From Hippasteria phrygiana (lineage: Eukaryota; Echinodermata; Asteroidea; Valvatida; Goniasteridae): a stretch of 64,000 bases of DNA. The number at the start of each line of letters is the position of its first letter. The first letter of the stretch is position 1. The notes beneath the pieces were generated by a model. It ran no database searches, was not told the DNA's origin, and worked only from the letters and a program-made list of their open reading frames with translations. Both the position numbers and the translations under genes were made by a program. Positions 24,296-37,400 of the stretch are shown here, piece by piece. Where the stretch lies: contig JAZGUH010000074.1 of the NCBI GenBank assembly GCA_037893225.1, forward strand, positions 620,001-684,000, written 5' to 3'.

Positions 24296-27200
24296 ATTTT
24301 CCTCAATTGCCGGTTAGGGCGACACATAATCCTGGAAAAGAGTGGGTTAGGGTGACCTGGTCGAATAGGGCGACAATTTGGTGTCGCCCTATTGTGAAAG
24401 TCGCCCCTTTGGAGTGTTTTTTAGTAAGGCGCGTTGGGAAAGTGCTCTAAAAGGGCGACACTCGTGTCGCCCAATTAGAGTTTTTTCGGGAAGAGTCGCC
24501 CATTTGCCGCATCCAGGAGATTTCTAATTATTATTATTATTATTCATCAGTGCAATAATAATTACAAAACAAACTAGAGCCAATGGGAGGTGTTTGTGGA
24601 CAAACACAGGGCTGTTTCGTTTTTGTTTTTTAATTTTTTGGATGTGAAATGAGAATACAATAATTTAAGTTTGTCAAACAATCGCGCTGCTGCCAGTTTT
24701 CTTTGTTAGACTTTGAAAATAATTAAAGTTGTTTGTAATAGTCACTTGTGATGACGTCATCATAACGTAATGTACATTTTCATCTGTAAACTTGCTGACC
24801 TACCTAGATATTACATTTAAAATAATCGAACTTGTACTTTTGTTTATATATGGCTTCAAAAACTGCCCCTTTAAGATGACGTCACGTGACATGTGATGAC
24901 GTCAACATCATGTCATGTCAATTTTCATCTATAAACCTACTGGGCTACCTAGATATTACTTTTAAACTTAATCGGACATGTACTTCTGTAGATATGCGCC
25001 TTCAAAAACTGCCCCTTAAAGATGACGTCACAAGTGATGACGTCATCATAACGTCATGTCAATTTTCATTTATAAAACTACTTGGATACCTAGATATTAC
25101 ATTTTAACTTAATCGAACTTGTACTTTTGTAGATATATGGCTTTGAAAAATGCCCCTTTAAGATGACGTCACGTGACATGTGATGACGTCATTATGACGT
25201 AAAAGTTCGGCACACATTGTGAGCAGTTGGGGTAAGTGTCTGCCAAGTTTAAAATTAGCCAAAGTGGCCGGTAAGAAAGAAAACGTTTACAAATGCTATG
25301 GGCAATATTCTAGCGACTTGAAAAAAAGAATTTTTTGATGACGTCATCATGACGTCACACAATTTTCGCTTTTTAGGGCATATCTTTGAGACATACCAAA
25401 GCTATAACAAAAAGAATTTTGAAAATTTCTTGTTTAGTTCGCTAGATATATTGAAAAGAATGTTACGATTTACACAATTTAAAAATTCAGCGACTTGAAC
25501 AAAGACTACAAATCAACCTTTTTATAAACAGCATGCACATTTAAGCCATGGTTATCTGCCCTTCCCAGAATTCCTTTGTGTTATATTGAATTTGGTCTAA
25601 ATTTTCAAATGGCTGTTATTTCTTACTTGAGTGAGCCACGATCATGAAATTTTTGAATTAGAGAGAGGAAAATTCAATGTATACATTTTTGTAATCGGAT
25701 TGACCCTTACATGCGTTAAAAAAAACAAACAATTGATGACGTCATCATGACGTCACACATTTTCTCCCTTTTAGGGGATATCTTTGAGACATACCAAAGC
25801 TATAACAAAAAGAATTTTGAAAATCTATTGTTTTGTTCGCTAGATATATTGAAAAAAATGTTACGATTTTAAAATTTTAAAAATTCATAAAAAGTCACGT
25901 AATGACGTCATCATGACCTCATTTTAGATTTTGCATTCTAGTGACAGTATCTACCTACCCACCACTTTGCATGACGATCGGACCTATCCTTATATGTGTT
26001 TTAAAAAATCACATTTTTGATGACGTCATCATGACGTCACACAATTTTCGCTTTTTAGGGCATATCTTTGAGACATACCAAAGCTATCACAAAAAGAATT
26101 TTGAAAATATCTTGTTTTGTTTGCTAGATATATTGAAAAGAATGTTACGATTTTAAAACTTCAAAAATTCAGCGACTTGAAAAAAGACTAGGAATCAACC
26201 CCTTTTATAAACAGCAAGCACATTTAAGCCATGGTTATCTGCCCTTCCCAGAATTCCTTTGTGTTATATTGAATTTGGTCCAAATTTTGAAATGGTTGTT
26301 ATTTCTTACTTGAGTGAGCCACGATCATGAAATTTTGGAATTACGTACAGCAAAATTCAATGTATACATTTTTGTAATCGGATTGACCCTTACATGCGTT
26401 AAAAAAAAAAAACATTTTTGATGACGTCATCATGACGTCACACAATTTTCGCTTTTTAGGGCATATCTTTGAGACATACCAAAGCTATATCAAAAAGAAT
26501 TATGAAAATATCTTGTTTTTTTAGTTAGATATATTGAAAAGAATGTTACGATTTTCAAATTTCAAAAATTCATAAAAAATCACGTGATGACGTCATCATT
26601 ACGTAAAAGTGCGGCAGTCATTCTGAGCAGTTGGTCTAAGTGTCTGTTAAGTTTAAAGGCAATCGGTTGCTCAAAAGTGGCCAAAGTGCCGGTTAGAAAG
26701 AAAACGTGTACAAATGCTATGGGGAAAAGTCTGAAAAAGAAAAAAAAAAAAAAAAACTAGATGTATGGTGCAGTGTTTGTGGACAAACACAGGGCTGTTT
26801 TTTTTTTTTGTGTAAAATTATGTGATTTAAATGAAATTTCAAAAATGAAAAAAATTATAGAAAATTAGCCGATGACGTCATCATGACGTCACATAAATTT
26901 TTATCTAACACATGCTGGCATAACTAAATACCACGTTTTAACTTAATCTGACTTGTACTTTTGTAGATATATGGTTTCCAAAAATGCCCCTTTAAGATGA
27001 CGTCACGTGATATGTGATGACGTCATCATGACGTAAAAGTTCGGCACACATTCTGAGCAGTTGGTGTAAGTGTCTGCCTACGACTTGTCTAACGACTTGA
27101 AAAAAAGACTAGAGATCAACTCTTTATAGACAGCATGCCACATGAAAGCCATGGTTTCTGTCCTTCCCAGAATTCCTTTGTGTTATATTGAATTTGGTCA

Positions 27201-28424
27201 CAATTTTCAGATGCCTGTTATTTCTTAATACTTGAGTGAGCCACGATCACGAAATTGTTGAATTAGGTAGAGAAAAATTCAATGTGTACATTTTCTTAAT
27301 CGGACCGACCCTTACATGCGTAAAAAAAAAAAATTGATGACGTCATTATGACGTCACACAATTTTCGCCTTTTAGGGCATATCTTTGAGACATACCAAAA
27401 GCTGTATCAAAAAGAATTTTGAAAATATCTTGTTTTGTTTGCGAGATATATTTAAAAGAATGCATGTTACGATTTCAAAATTTCAAAAATTCATAACAAA
27501 TCACGTGATTACGTCATCATGACGTCACTTTGGATTTTATGACGTCACACAATTTTCGCCTTTTAGGGCATATCTTTGAGACATACCAAAAGCTGTATCA
27601 AAAAGAATTTTGAAAATATCTTGTTTTGTTTGCGAGATATATTTAAAAGAATGCATGTTACGATTTCAAAATTTCAAAAATTCATAACAAATCACGTGAT
27701 TACGTCATCATGACGTCACTTTGGATTTTGCATCCTAGTGCCAGTATCTACCTACCCACCAATTTTCATGACGATCGGAACTATCCTTATATGTGTTTTA
27801 AATAAGCACATTTTTGATGATGTCATCATGACGTCACACATTTTTTTCCTTTTTAGGGCATATCTTTGAGACATACCAAAGCTATAACAAAAAGAATTTT
27901 GAAAATATCTTGTTTTGTTTGCCAGATATATTTAAAAGAATGTTACGATTTTCAAAATTTCAAAAATTCATAAAAAATCACGTGATGACGTCATCATGAC
28001 GTCATTTTGGATTTTGCATCCTAGTGCCAGTATCTACCAACCCACCAATTTTTATGACGATCGGTCCTATCCTTATATGTGTTTTAAAAAAGCACATTTT
28101 TGATGACGTCATCATGACATCACACATTTTTTTTTCTTTTAGTGCATATCTTTGAGACATACCAAAGCTATAACAAAAAGAATTTTGAAAATATCTTGTT
28201 TTGTTCGCTAGATATATTAAAAAGAATATTACGATTTTAGAATTTCAAAAATTCATAAAAAATCACGTGATGACGTCATCATGACGTAAATGTTCGGCAT
28301 ACATTCTGAGCAGTTAGTCTAAGTGTCTGCCAAGTTTGAAGTCAATCGGTAACATAAAAGTAGCCAAAGTGCCGGTAAGAAAGAAAACGTGTACAAATGC
28401 TATGGGCAAAAAAGTCTGAAAAGG

Positions 28425-28478
<54 letters not shown>

Positions 28479-31400
28479 ATCTTAACGAAAACAAGGGCTG
28501 TTTTGGAAAAGTTTCCAAAACAGCCAATAAATTGAAATTATGATCATACAATTATGTTTTGAGCTTGAAGCTGGTGGGAAAATTGTGTGTGAAACTATTC
28601 AAATTGTGTGACATGCAGGGGGTGGCTGTTGAAGAAAAAGAAGGTGCAGTCTACTTGAAGCTAATGGCATATTTAGAGCTTAGGTAAATGATCTAGACAA
28701 AAAAGGCCCCAGGCGCAAACTGGTTGCTTTCAAAAACAGCACTGCAGACAAAAAATGAGCCGGCATAATTGAGATAGTGCAGGAAAAACACTGCCATTTA
28801 ATGAATGGATTTATGGTCGCTCCATGCCATTTTTGACAAAATAAGTCGCATCATGGTTATGGAGTGGTATGGTTCTCTCGTCTGCAATTCTTCTTGTAAT
28901 TACTCCTGTCAGCTACCTAGGACACTGCCCCAAATGGATTATACAGATTGTTTTTCCAGTCATTTTGTTTTTTAAATGCTAACATGTGAAAGAACTAATT
29001 TTTGACTTTTGAAAAAGAATGCTACAAAGTTTTCCAATCTTGAACAACGATTATAGGTTAGATACTATGTACTTGGTGGACCATGGGCCGGCTAAACTCT
29101 GAAGTAAACTGCATGAGAGATTCTACATGCAGGGTTTCATTTCGGATTTTGCAAAATTAGCATACTCAGTTTCTCTGATGAGTAGTCTTAATTGGCTTGT
29201 TAATGTAGTCACACCGTCTAGCTATTCAGGGTTAAACTTTCCAGACTTCCAGATTAAACTCCTCAGGTTTAACTTCCAAGATTAAATTTCCCACACTTTC
29301 TGGATTTAATTTCCCAGACTTCCCAGGTTAAACTGGCAAGATTAAAAGTTCCCAGACTTTCTGGATTAAACTTTCTAGACTTCCCGGATTATTAAACTTC
29401 CCTGACTTCCCTGTTTAAACTTCCAAAATTTACAGATTTTGTTGCCAGACTTACCACATCTATTCTTTTCAGACTTCCCAGGTTTATGGTTTAACTTTGC
29501 ATATTCACAGATTAAACTTCCCAGATTTTGCAGATTACACTTCCCAGATTTTGCAGATTAAACTTCCCAGATTTTGCAGATTAAACTTCCCAGATTTTGC
29601 AGATTAAACTTCTCAGATTTTGCAGATTAAACTTACCAGATTTTGCAGATTAAACTTTCCAGATTTTGCAGATTAAACTTCCCAGATTTTGCAGATTATA
29701 CTTCATAGACTTCCTGGATGAAATGTTTGACTTGCCAAACTTCCTAGATTAATCTTCCCAGAGTTCCCATACTTTTCAAACTTCCCAAGTTTAAACTTCC
29801 CAGATTTTGCAGATTAAACTTCATAGACTTCCTGGATGAAATGTTTGACTTGCCAAACTTCCTAGATTAATCTTCCCAGAGTTCCCATACTTTTCAAACT
29901 TCCCAGGTTTAAACTTCCCAGATTTTGCAGATTAAACTTCATAGACTTCCTGGATGAAATGTTTGACTTGCCAAACTTCCTAGATTAATCTTCCCAGAGT
30001 TCCCATACTTTTCAAACTTCCAAGGTTTAAACTTCCCATATTTTGCAGATTAAACTTCATAGACTTCCTGGATGAAATGTTTGACTTGCCAAACTTCCTA
30101 GATTAATCTTTCCAGACTTCCCATACTTTTCAGACTTCCCAGCTTAAACTTAGCAAAGTTGGCAAAATATACTTGCCAGGTTTTCCAGCTTTTATACTTT
30201 AGTGACTTCCCATGTGAAATGTCACCGAACATCCCAGTCATCCCATGCAGATGAAACTGCATATAGACTTTCCATATTAAACTTTGAAATGTTTCCACTG
30301 TGTCACGAGAAGACTCGATGAATTATCTATAACGGACTAACATCATAAAAACTAACCGGTTTCTTTTCGCTTTCTTTTCCTTCATTGTATCTTCGTTTGC
30401 GAAAGTATTTTTTTCAACCTGTTTCCTCTTGTTTTGGCACTCCTCTTTCCACCATGACGACCTCAAGTGACCCAAAGTTTGACCACCCCAATGCTGGGCT
30501 GTTGACCCTTCTTCCAAAACAGTCTCGGTGGTGTCAACCACCCATTTACACTGCCTGCAACAAGCGTGGACAAAATCATTTGTCAAACGGTGAGTGGTTT
30601 ACTTGACAAAGCCCCGGCATGAAAAATGTCCAGTTTACTTGAAAATGGCAAGTGTGAGGATGGCAGGTACTAACTGCTTGTGTCGGGTCGTTAACCTGTA
30701 ATGACTTTTTGTTTTCTCCGAGGACTAGACTGTCCTGGATACTCTTGGCACATTTTCTGCTCTGTTCAGTTTTCAGAGGTTGATTTGTACGTTTCGGTCA
30801 GTCAAGATCAATATGATTAGCTTGCCATCACTTGTGGAAACTGTGTTGCATGACTTTTTACCGTCACCGGAACCCCAATTTATACCACTGAAAGCACACA
30901 ACTTTCAGCTAAGAGCCCCAAGCAGTAAGCACAGCAGAAGGCCTCTTAATTAATTACTGAAGCAGAATTGGCAATTAGAAATCCCCATGCATGCACAATA
31001 TTTAGCAGGACATGGCTCTGAAGTACCACTATAAAGGTTGGCAACAACTTTTCTCACCTGCAGTTTTATGTGAAAGTAAACAAAGCAATTTGACTAGAGC
31101 GTGATTTGAACTGTAGCCAATTTCACAGAGTCCCATAAGACTTTTTTTAAGTACAAAAATTTGCTTAAGCACAAAAACTTTGCTTATAGTACAATGGGGC
31201 CAATTTCATAGATCTGCTTAAGCACAAAATCTGCTTAAGCACTACAAACCTTACTTCATAAAAATCAGGTTACCAGCCAAAAACTTCATGTGATGTACAT
31301 GTATATTGCTTGTGACTGGTATTTATATGTTGTTTGTTTAGCATAACAATCACACAGAGTTTTGGCTGGTAACCCGATTTTACGAAGGACGTTTTTTTGT

Positions 31401-34400
31401 GTGCTTAACCCCTTGAGTACAGTGTTTTTTACGGGAGGTGTCGCAGCGGTTTTGGCAGCTAAGCGAACCGCTACAATGTGTTTGTGCAGTCAAGCGTAAC
31501 ATAAACAATAATCCAACAATGGATTGAAACTACACGAATGGCGCATCCGGCCTGGTGGCATTTTTTTTTGACGCCATATGGCATCATCCGTAGCATAGGG
31601 GTTAAGCAAAATTTGTGCTTAAGCAACTCTGACATTGGCCCCTGATATCTTCAGAACACCATGCTAGCGCACTGTCAACTGAGCTATCTTGCCCTAAGTT
31701 AGGGGTATCTCAATATATATGTGGAATTCCATGCTTACAGTGACCCTTCTTTACTTGTAGCCCCAGCCAAGAAATTTTAAACTTACTCTATACTAGCTCC
31801 TTACTCTAGCTCCTTACTCCTTAGTTATGGGAGGTGAGCATGAGTCAAAATCCCCTGCTAACCAATGAAATTCTGTGCTAAACTGTTAGCACAAGTTTTG
31901 GATATAGTATAGCAGGGATTCTTTGTTTTATGGTAAACAGCTACAGAATTGGTCCCAGTACTACGAGTGACATTGAATCATTAGGCCACCTCTATAAATG
32001 ACCCAATGGATCTTCAGTAGTACTTCAATCACAGATCTATTCTCAAGATGGATGTGTATTTACTCCTTGCTCCATGATAAGTCCAATTCCGAGCAGAAGT
32101 TCCCAAGGAAAGAATTTCACCGATTTCTCAACCCTCTTCAAGACATCTAGAACCGATGCTCCAATGCTTCTGAAACTAACAAGTGCCTGCACGGCAGTTT
32201 TGGAGTGACTCTCACAAGTAATCTCGGCACAAAATATGAATTTATAGCCTGCGATTTTGACCACAAGAGGTGCAGTGTTGATTCTGCCTTAACCATGCCC
32301 CCAGAAAAGGGTAACTTGATACAGTTTGATTGTTGTGTGATGTTTAGCCGGTCTCTGGGTTGCGCAGTGATAAATTAAAGCCCCGTTTGATTTGTGTAAA
32401 GGTTGGTCATTGCAAAGTTTTACCATCAATCTTGAGGTGACCAGCGAGATGATGTTTATATCACTCCTTCAAAAAGAAATGATGCATGCACTCAATACTG
32501 CTAATATGTGATTGATATATGATGAATATATCAGTCATCTAGCAGCATCCGACAAGGTACAGTTAATAATTTTTAAAACCCATGAAAGGTGTGTAGTGTA
32601 TACACAGCAAGAAGGCTTACAACCATATATTTTCTAAGGTAAAATGGCACCTGTGTTGTAGTCGAGACCTTCATGTCCGAGACCAAGACCGAGACCGAGG
32701 CTTTCGAGACCGAGACCAAGACCGAGACCAGCTCTTTCGAGACCGAGACCAAGACCAGACTTCCGAGACCGAGACTTTTGCAGGCCGAGAACGAGACCGA
32801 GACCACAACTTCCAAGACTGAGACAGAGACCAAACATGAATAAAAATGTATGGTGTTGAAGCTGATTTCCCTCATGGAGTGTTGTGCCCTGCTTTAGATT
32901 AAATGCTCAAAAAGATAACTTCCCACAGATGATAATTTGTGCTAATGACTCATATGGGGATCATCTTATCCAAACAAATTAAAAATTTAGTCTAGTTTTT
33001 CGGCTTTAACAAGGACCATAATCTTAAATTATGCAAGTATATAAGTCTCACAGCACGCAATCATCAATTGAATAATTCCACAAGACTTGACAGTTATTAT
33101 TTCACCTCTGGTAGGCCTAAATAGTTGTGCTTTCAGACTTTTGACATATGCACTGACAGACAGATTGTAATTTCTCCTAATATTATTTGAATAAAAAAAT
33201 TGAACCGACTAGAATTCTTGATTATCCAGAATGAACAATGCTGCAACTGGATTGTCTGCGAAGTTGTTTATTGAAAGTTGTTTTTTGAAGGAAGGCCTAT
33301 CAATTTATTTTATTTATATATTATTCAAAACACCGTAAAGAAAAAATTGAACATTAATTTATAATTCATTAAAAAATAATTTGATGGCGTCACCTACTTT
33401 TTCATCCACAACACATACCCGATTATGTTTGTACAAAGTTTCAAACCCAATTAGCCTTGTACTTCTCTGGATATCCTTTTATGTAATTATATATAACTAC
33501 CTCGAAGGCCAACACTAAAATCATGCTTTGTGTTAGCACACATAGAAATTAAGCGCGCTTGTCGTCGGAATCCCATACCATGTGCACCAGTGAAATACAT
33601 TGGCCGCGCACATCTGCGGGTACCAGAACTCAGAATAAACAAACTGCATTGACTGGTCGCCATTCCAGCTTCAATCTAATTCTTCAGCATGAAACTTGTA
33701 CTTAGTACAATGTTGTTTATGTATGGATGAAGACTGGATTTTGTATGGCGCATTGTATTTTGCTGTGGTCTCGGCTGGTCTTGGGGGTAAAACTCGAGAC
33801 CTTGGCATCCGAGACCGAGACCGAGACCTGCACATTCGAGACCGAGACCAGCCCTCCCGAGACCGAGACTTTGCTAGGACGAGACTGAGACCGAGACCTC
33901 AAAAAAGGGTCTCGAGACCGTCTCGAGACAGAGACCAGGTCTCGAGACCTACAACACTGAATGGCATGTGCATGTAGTTCGTAGATTCCAAATGATGGCA
34001 TAATTTATGAACAATCTAAATTGTAAAGTTCAGATGTGAATCCTGGCTGTACTGTTGATGATGTCCGACTAGCACACCCCCCCCCCCCCCCCAAAAAAAT
34101 AGGAAAGAAAAAAAAAAGAACACAACAAATTTAAGATATTGACAATTAGGAGCCCACCGATATAGGACAAGGTATTGGCTTATTTGGTACAGCAAAAAAA
34201 ATCACGGTCACATGAGGTTAAAATTCCACTCCTACCAATTTGCTTTATTCACTTTGAAAATTGAAAATCTTACTCCAAAGTTGGTTCAGGTGTCAAACAT
34301 TTTAGAAATTCATTTGCTATTACTAGTGTTCCACTGTCTAAGAACATGGTGATTTCAACACCAAATTCCGTTTTCCCAAAGTCGTAGATGGAGAATATGT

Positions 34401-37400
34401 GAAAGATCTGAAGTGAAATTTAGCCCAATGACACAACATGGCAAAGAATGGCAAGTGCATTTTGTTAATAGAGACAAATTTTTATCGTATGTATTCAGGT
34501 TGGCACTGTGGTACTTCACCTTCCACCACTGTGAACCAGGTTCAAATCCTACCAGGGTTCATCATATAGATTAGGATTTCAGTCCCTTCCCAGATTGTTA
34601 ATCGTGGTTTTCCTCCCATTAATCCATGTTTCATTACTGGAAATAATTATGATAATTAAAAAAAATATTCCCTGCTAAATCCAACAGTCCAACGGTCCAA
34701 CGGTGACTCATGAGTTTCCTGCTCAATCCAATGCAGTCCAACACAGTCCAACATGCCAAGTTGTTGGGTAACTAAAAATAAAAAAATGACTTGCCTGCTA
34801 AATCCAACAGAATCCAACTGTGACATATTTTTCTGTTGCCTGCTGAATCCGAACAGGATTGTAACACTATGAGTTAGCTGCTCAATCCAACAGGGTCCAA
34901 CGGAGAATATCAAATAGTTGGATCCTGTTGGATTCAGCAGGGTTAGGGTTTTATATTAAACAAATTGACTTCTCTGTGTAAAACCAAAAACATTGTTCCC
35001 AGATTTCTCAAAAAGTTTAGCACTTTTGAACTCAGAATTTCAACCACTACCAGTATTGTTTCTAAGATTCTTAGATACATTGAAGTACCTCAAGAGAATA
35101 GACCTTTAAGTGTGTTAAAAATAGTTGATATTAATGCTGTGATATTATAAAGTATATTTGTTTGTATCGGGCAAGATTCATTTTGGCTGCCATTTGGTCA
35201 ATGGAGGAGCCTTGAATAAGTCGTCGTGAGTCTGACAATTTTGTTGACAAACATTTCACGCTACCACATGAATCATGAGCTAAAATGTGGCATTGTCAGA
35301 AAATGTTTGTCCGAATGTGTTAAACAAAACTATTCCTGGATTTTTACGTGTTAATTTTTTCCCTCTACACTCGTCTGGAAATGGGAATTTTAGTCCGCCA
35401 AAAAATTTGGACTATTTTTCTTGGGATCAGCCAAATCTATTTTGGTTGCTGAACCTTTGGAGGGATGGCAAACAAACTGCAATATGATATGCTCAACTTT
35501 CATGAAAAGGTATTGGTTGTTATGAGACCTCTTGATGATTTCCTGTAAATCACCAGGTTTGTTTAGTTCCGTCAGTTTGTAACAAGTGCCGCTGGCCCGC
35601 ACTTGGCCGGCCCTCTCCGGAGCAAATTGCTCATTTGAGTGTGCGAAAGCGTTAACGCTGTGATGAATAATGGCACTTAATTCTTCATAGTCACTGTCAT
35701 CCGGTCCCCGCAAAGTTTGCACAAGATGTAAACATTTACAATTGTACATTCTCTCTCTCTTCCGCTCGTTTTCTTGCTTGGTTTATGAGCTCGAAGAGAG
35801 AAGGATGTCTTTTCTGTTTTTGCTGGTTGTGTCTCCCCCCCCCCCACCCAGTATACTTACCCACACAAAGTCAGATGTCACCGACCCTTACCCCTCAGTG
35901 TGAAAGGGTCTGGTCACCCTTATCAAGTGGTCTTATTGGGTGACCGAGCTGCTTCTGTTTCTGCATGGTCCCTGCATTCATGGCGTTATGCTGTCAGCCG
36001 ATTACCCAGGATTCCTGACCATGCTGTTTACAAGTGGAAGTTAAGCGGGTTTACAGCAATCAGAATATGAAATATGTATATGTGTGGTACTGAAACAATG
36101 ATAGAATACATGAGAAATAAGGATTGTGATGTATTTATGAAAGTGTTTTTTTTGGAATTTGGCCAGTACAAGGCTAAAAGCCACTCTGGGTAAAGGGTTA
36201 CAACAGAGGTGGTGGGGTTGGCCACGTTTTAGGTTGTGTAGAGTTGCCAGCCCCACCACGCTTACGGTTTTCCTGGGTCCAGATCTAAATTGACGATAAA
36301 TCTTCAATAGATATCAAAGAAGTTATTCCAATTTTCAGACCTACAGACCCAGGCGGGGTAACTTTCACCGTTTGTGAGATGATCTCACCTCCGACATAAA
36401 ATCAATATATTTGTGTTTCAGTAATTCATAGACTTATGGAAAAAAGTCATGGGGCTGGCCCGGACCAACCCCCCAAAAAGCCCTTTTCCTGGCTGTAATG
36501 TCATCGTCAATGAACTTGCTTGTAATGTACCTGCACACACATGCACCATGAGTCTTGTACATGACTCTGAACATTTAGGACATGGCAAGAAATGCTTTTG
36601 CTGCCAGTGATGTCATTTGGTAGTGATTAGAAATTTGAAGGGAATATCTTTGCAGGGAGTTAAAGTTTAAATTGTTAAACAAATTTTGCGATCAGAGAAA
36701 AAGGTTGATTGCAAAAACCTGGAATAGTAAGCACTGGAATGTTTTTCAAAATATATTCAAAGTGTTCATTGTGATTTTTATTCATTGTTTAGATAGATTG
36801 GTTTCTCTTAATTAACTCATTTAACCTCTCGAATACGGACGACGGCCATAGCTGCGGTTTGAAAAAGACCACCTGGCTAGTTGTTGTCTAAATGTGCATT
36901 CCTGCACATACTCAGTCCATTCATGTTTCAACTATTGTTCTTGAATGGGAGTGTAATGAATAGATGGAGCTTTTTCAAACAAAGCATGTATTTACACCAG
37001 GGGGGGGGGGGGGGGGGGGGGCACACACCAAGTGTGATGAATAGGACCACTATTCAGTATTGTACCTATTGTTTGTGTTTACGTTTGGCTGTTCAGCCTA
37101 TTCTTAGCATACCAGCTGGAGACGGGGTAGTATACAACATTTGCAAACATAAAAGAAACCAAACTATTGAATTGTTACGAAATACTGTACTAGTCTGTAA
37201 GTAAATAGCAGTCTCAATCATCCTGTGAAATCATGGCACATGGTGTGCTGTCGTTTTCAAGAAAAGCGGATATATATATTGTTTTCCCAACGATTGTCGG
37301 CTGACAATCGTTGGAAATAGTCTAGTTCCCCGACCTGGTAATTTTTGTCTTTCAATTTTCCCAGTATCAATACTCGCAAAAATATATACAGGTCGGTGTT

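Noticed and set aside
29515..30110. CRISPR-like array of regular repeats
   Set aside because: No unique spacers between units and a eukaryotic intron context; it is an ordinary satellite.
32043..32264. 73-residue minus-strand frame with hydrophobic C-terminus
   Set aside because: Looked protein-like, but no acceptor or donor sites at its edges and no family match.
32573..32875. Ser-Val/Leu-Gly repeat frames
   Set aside because: Readings of the GAGACC array in the hAT-like element.
34940..34952. TTAGGG telomere-like motif
   Set aside because: A single unit next to a MITE end; no tandem array.
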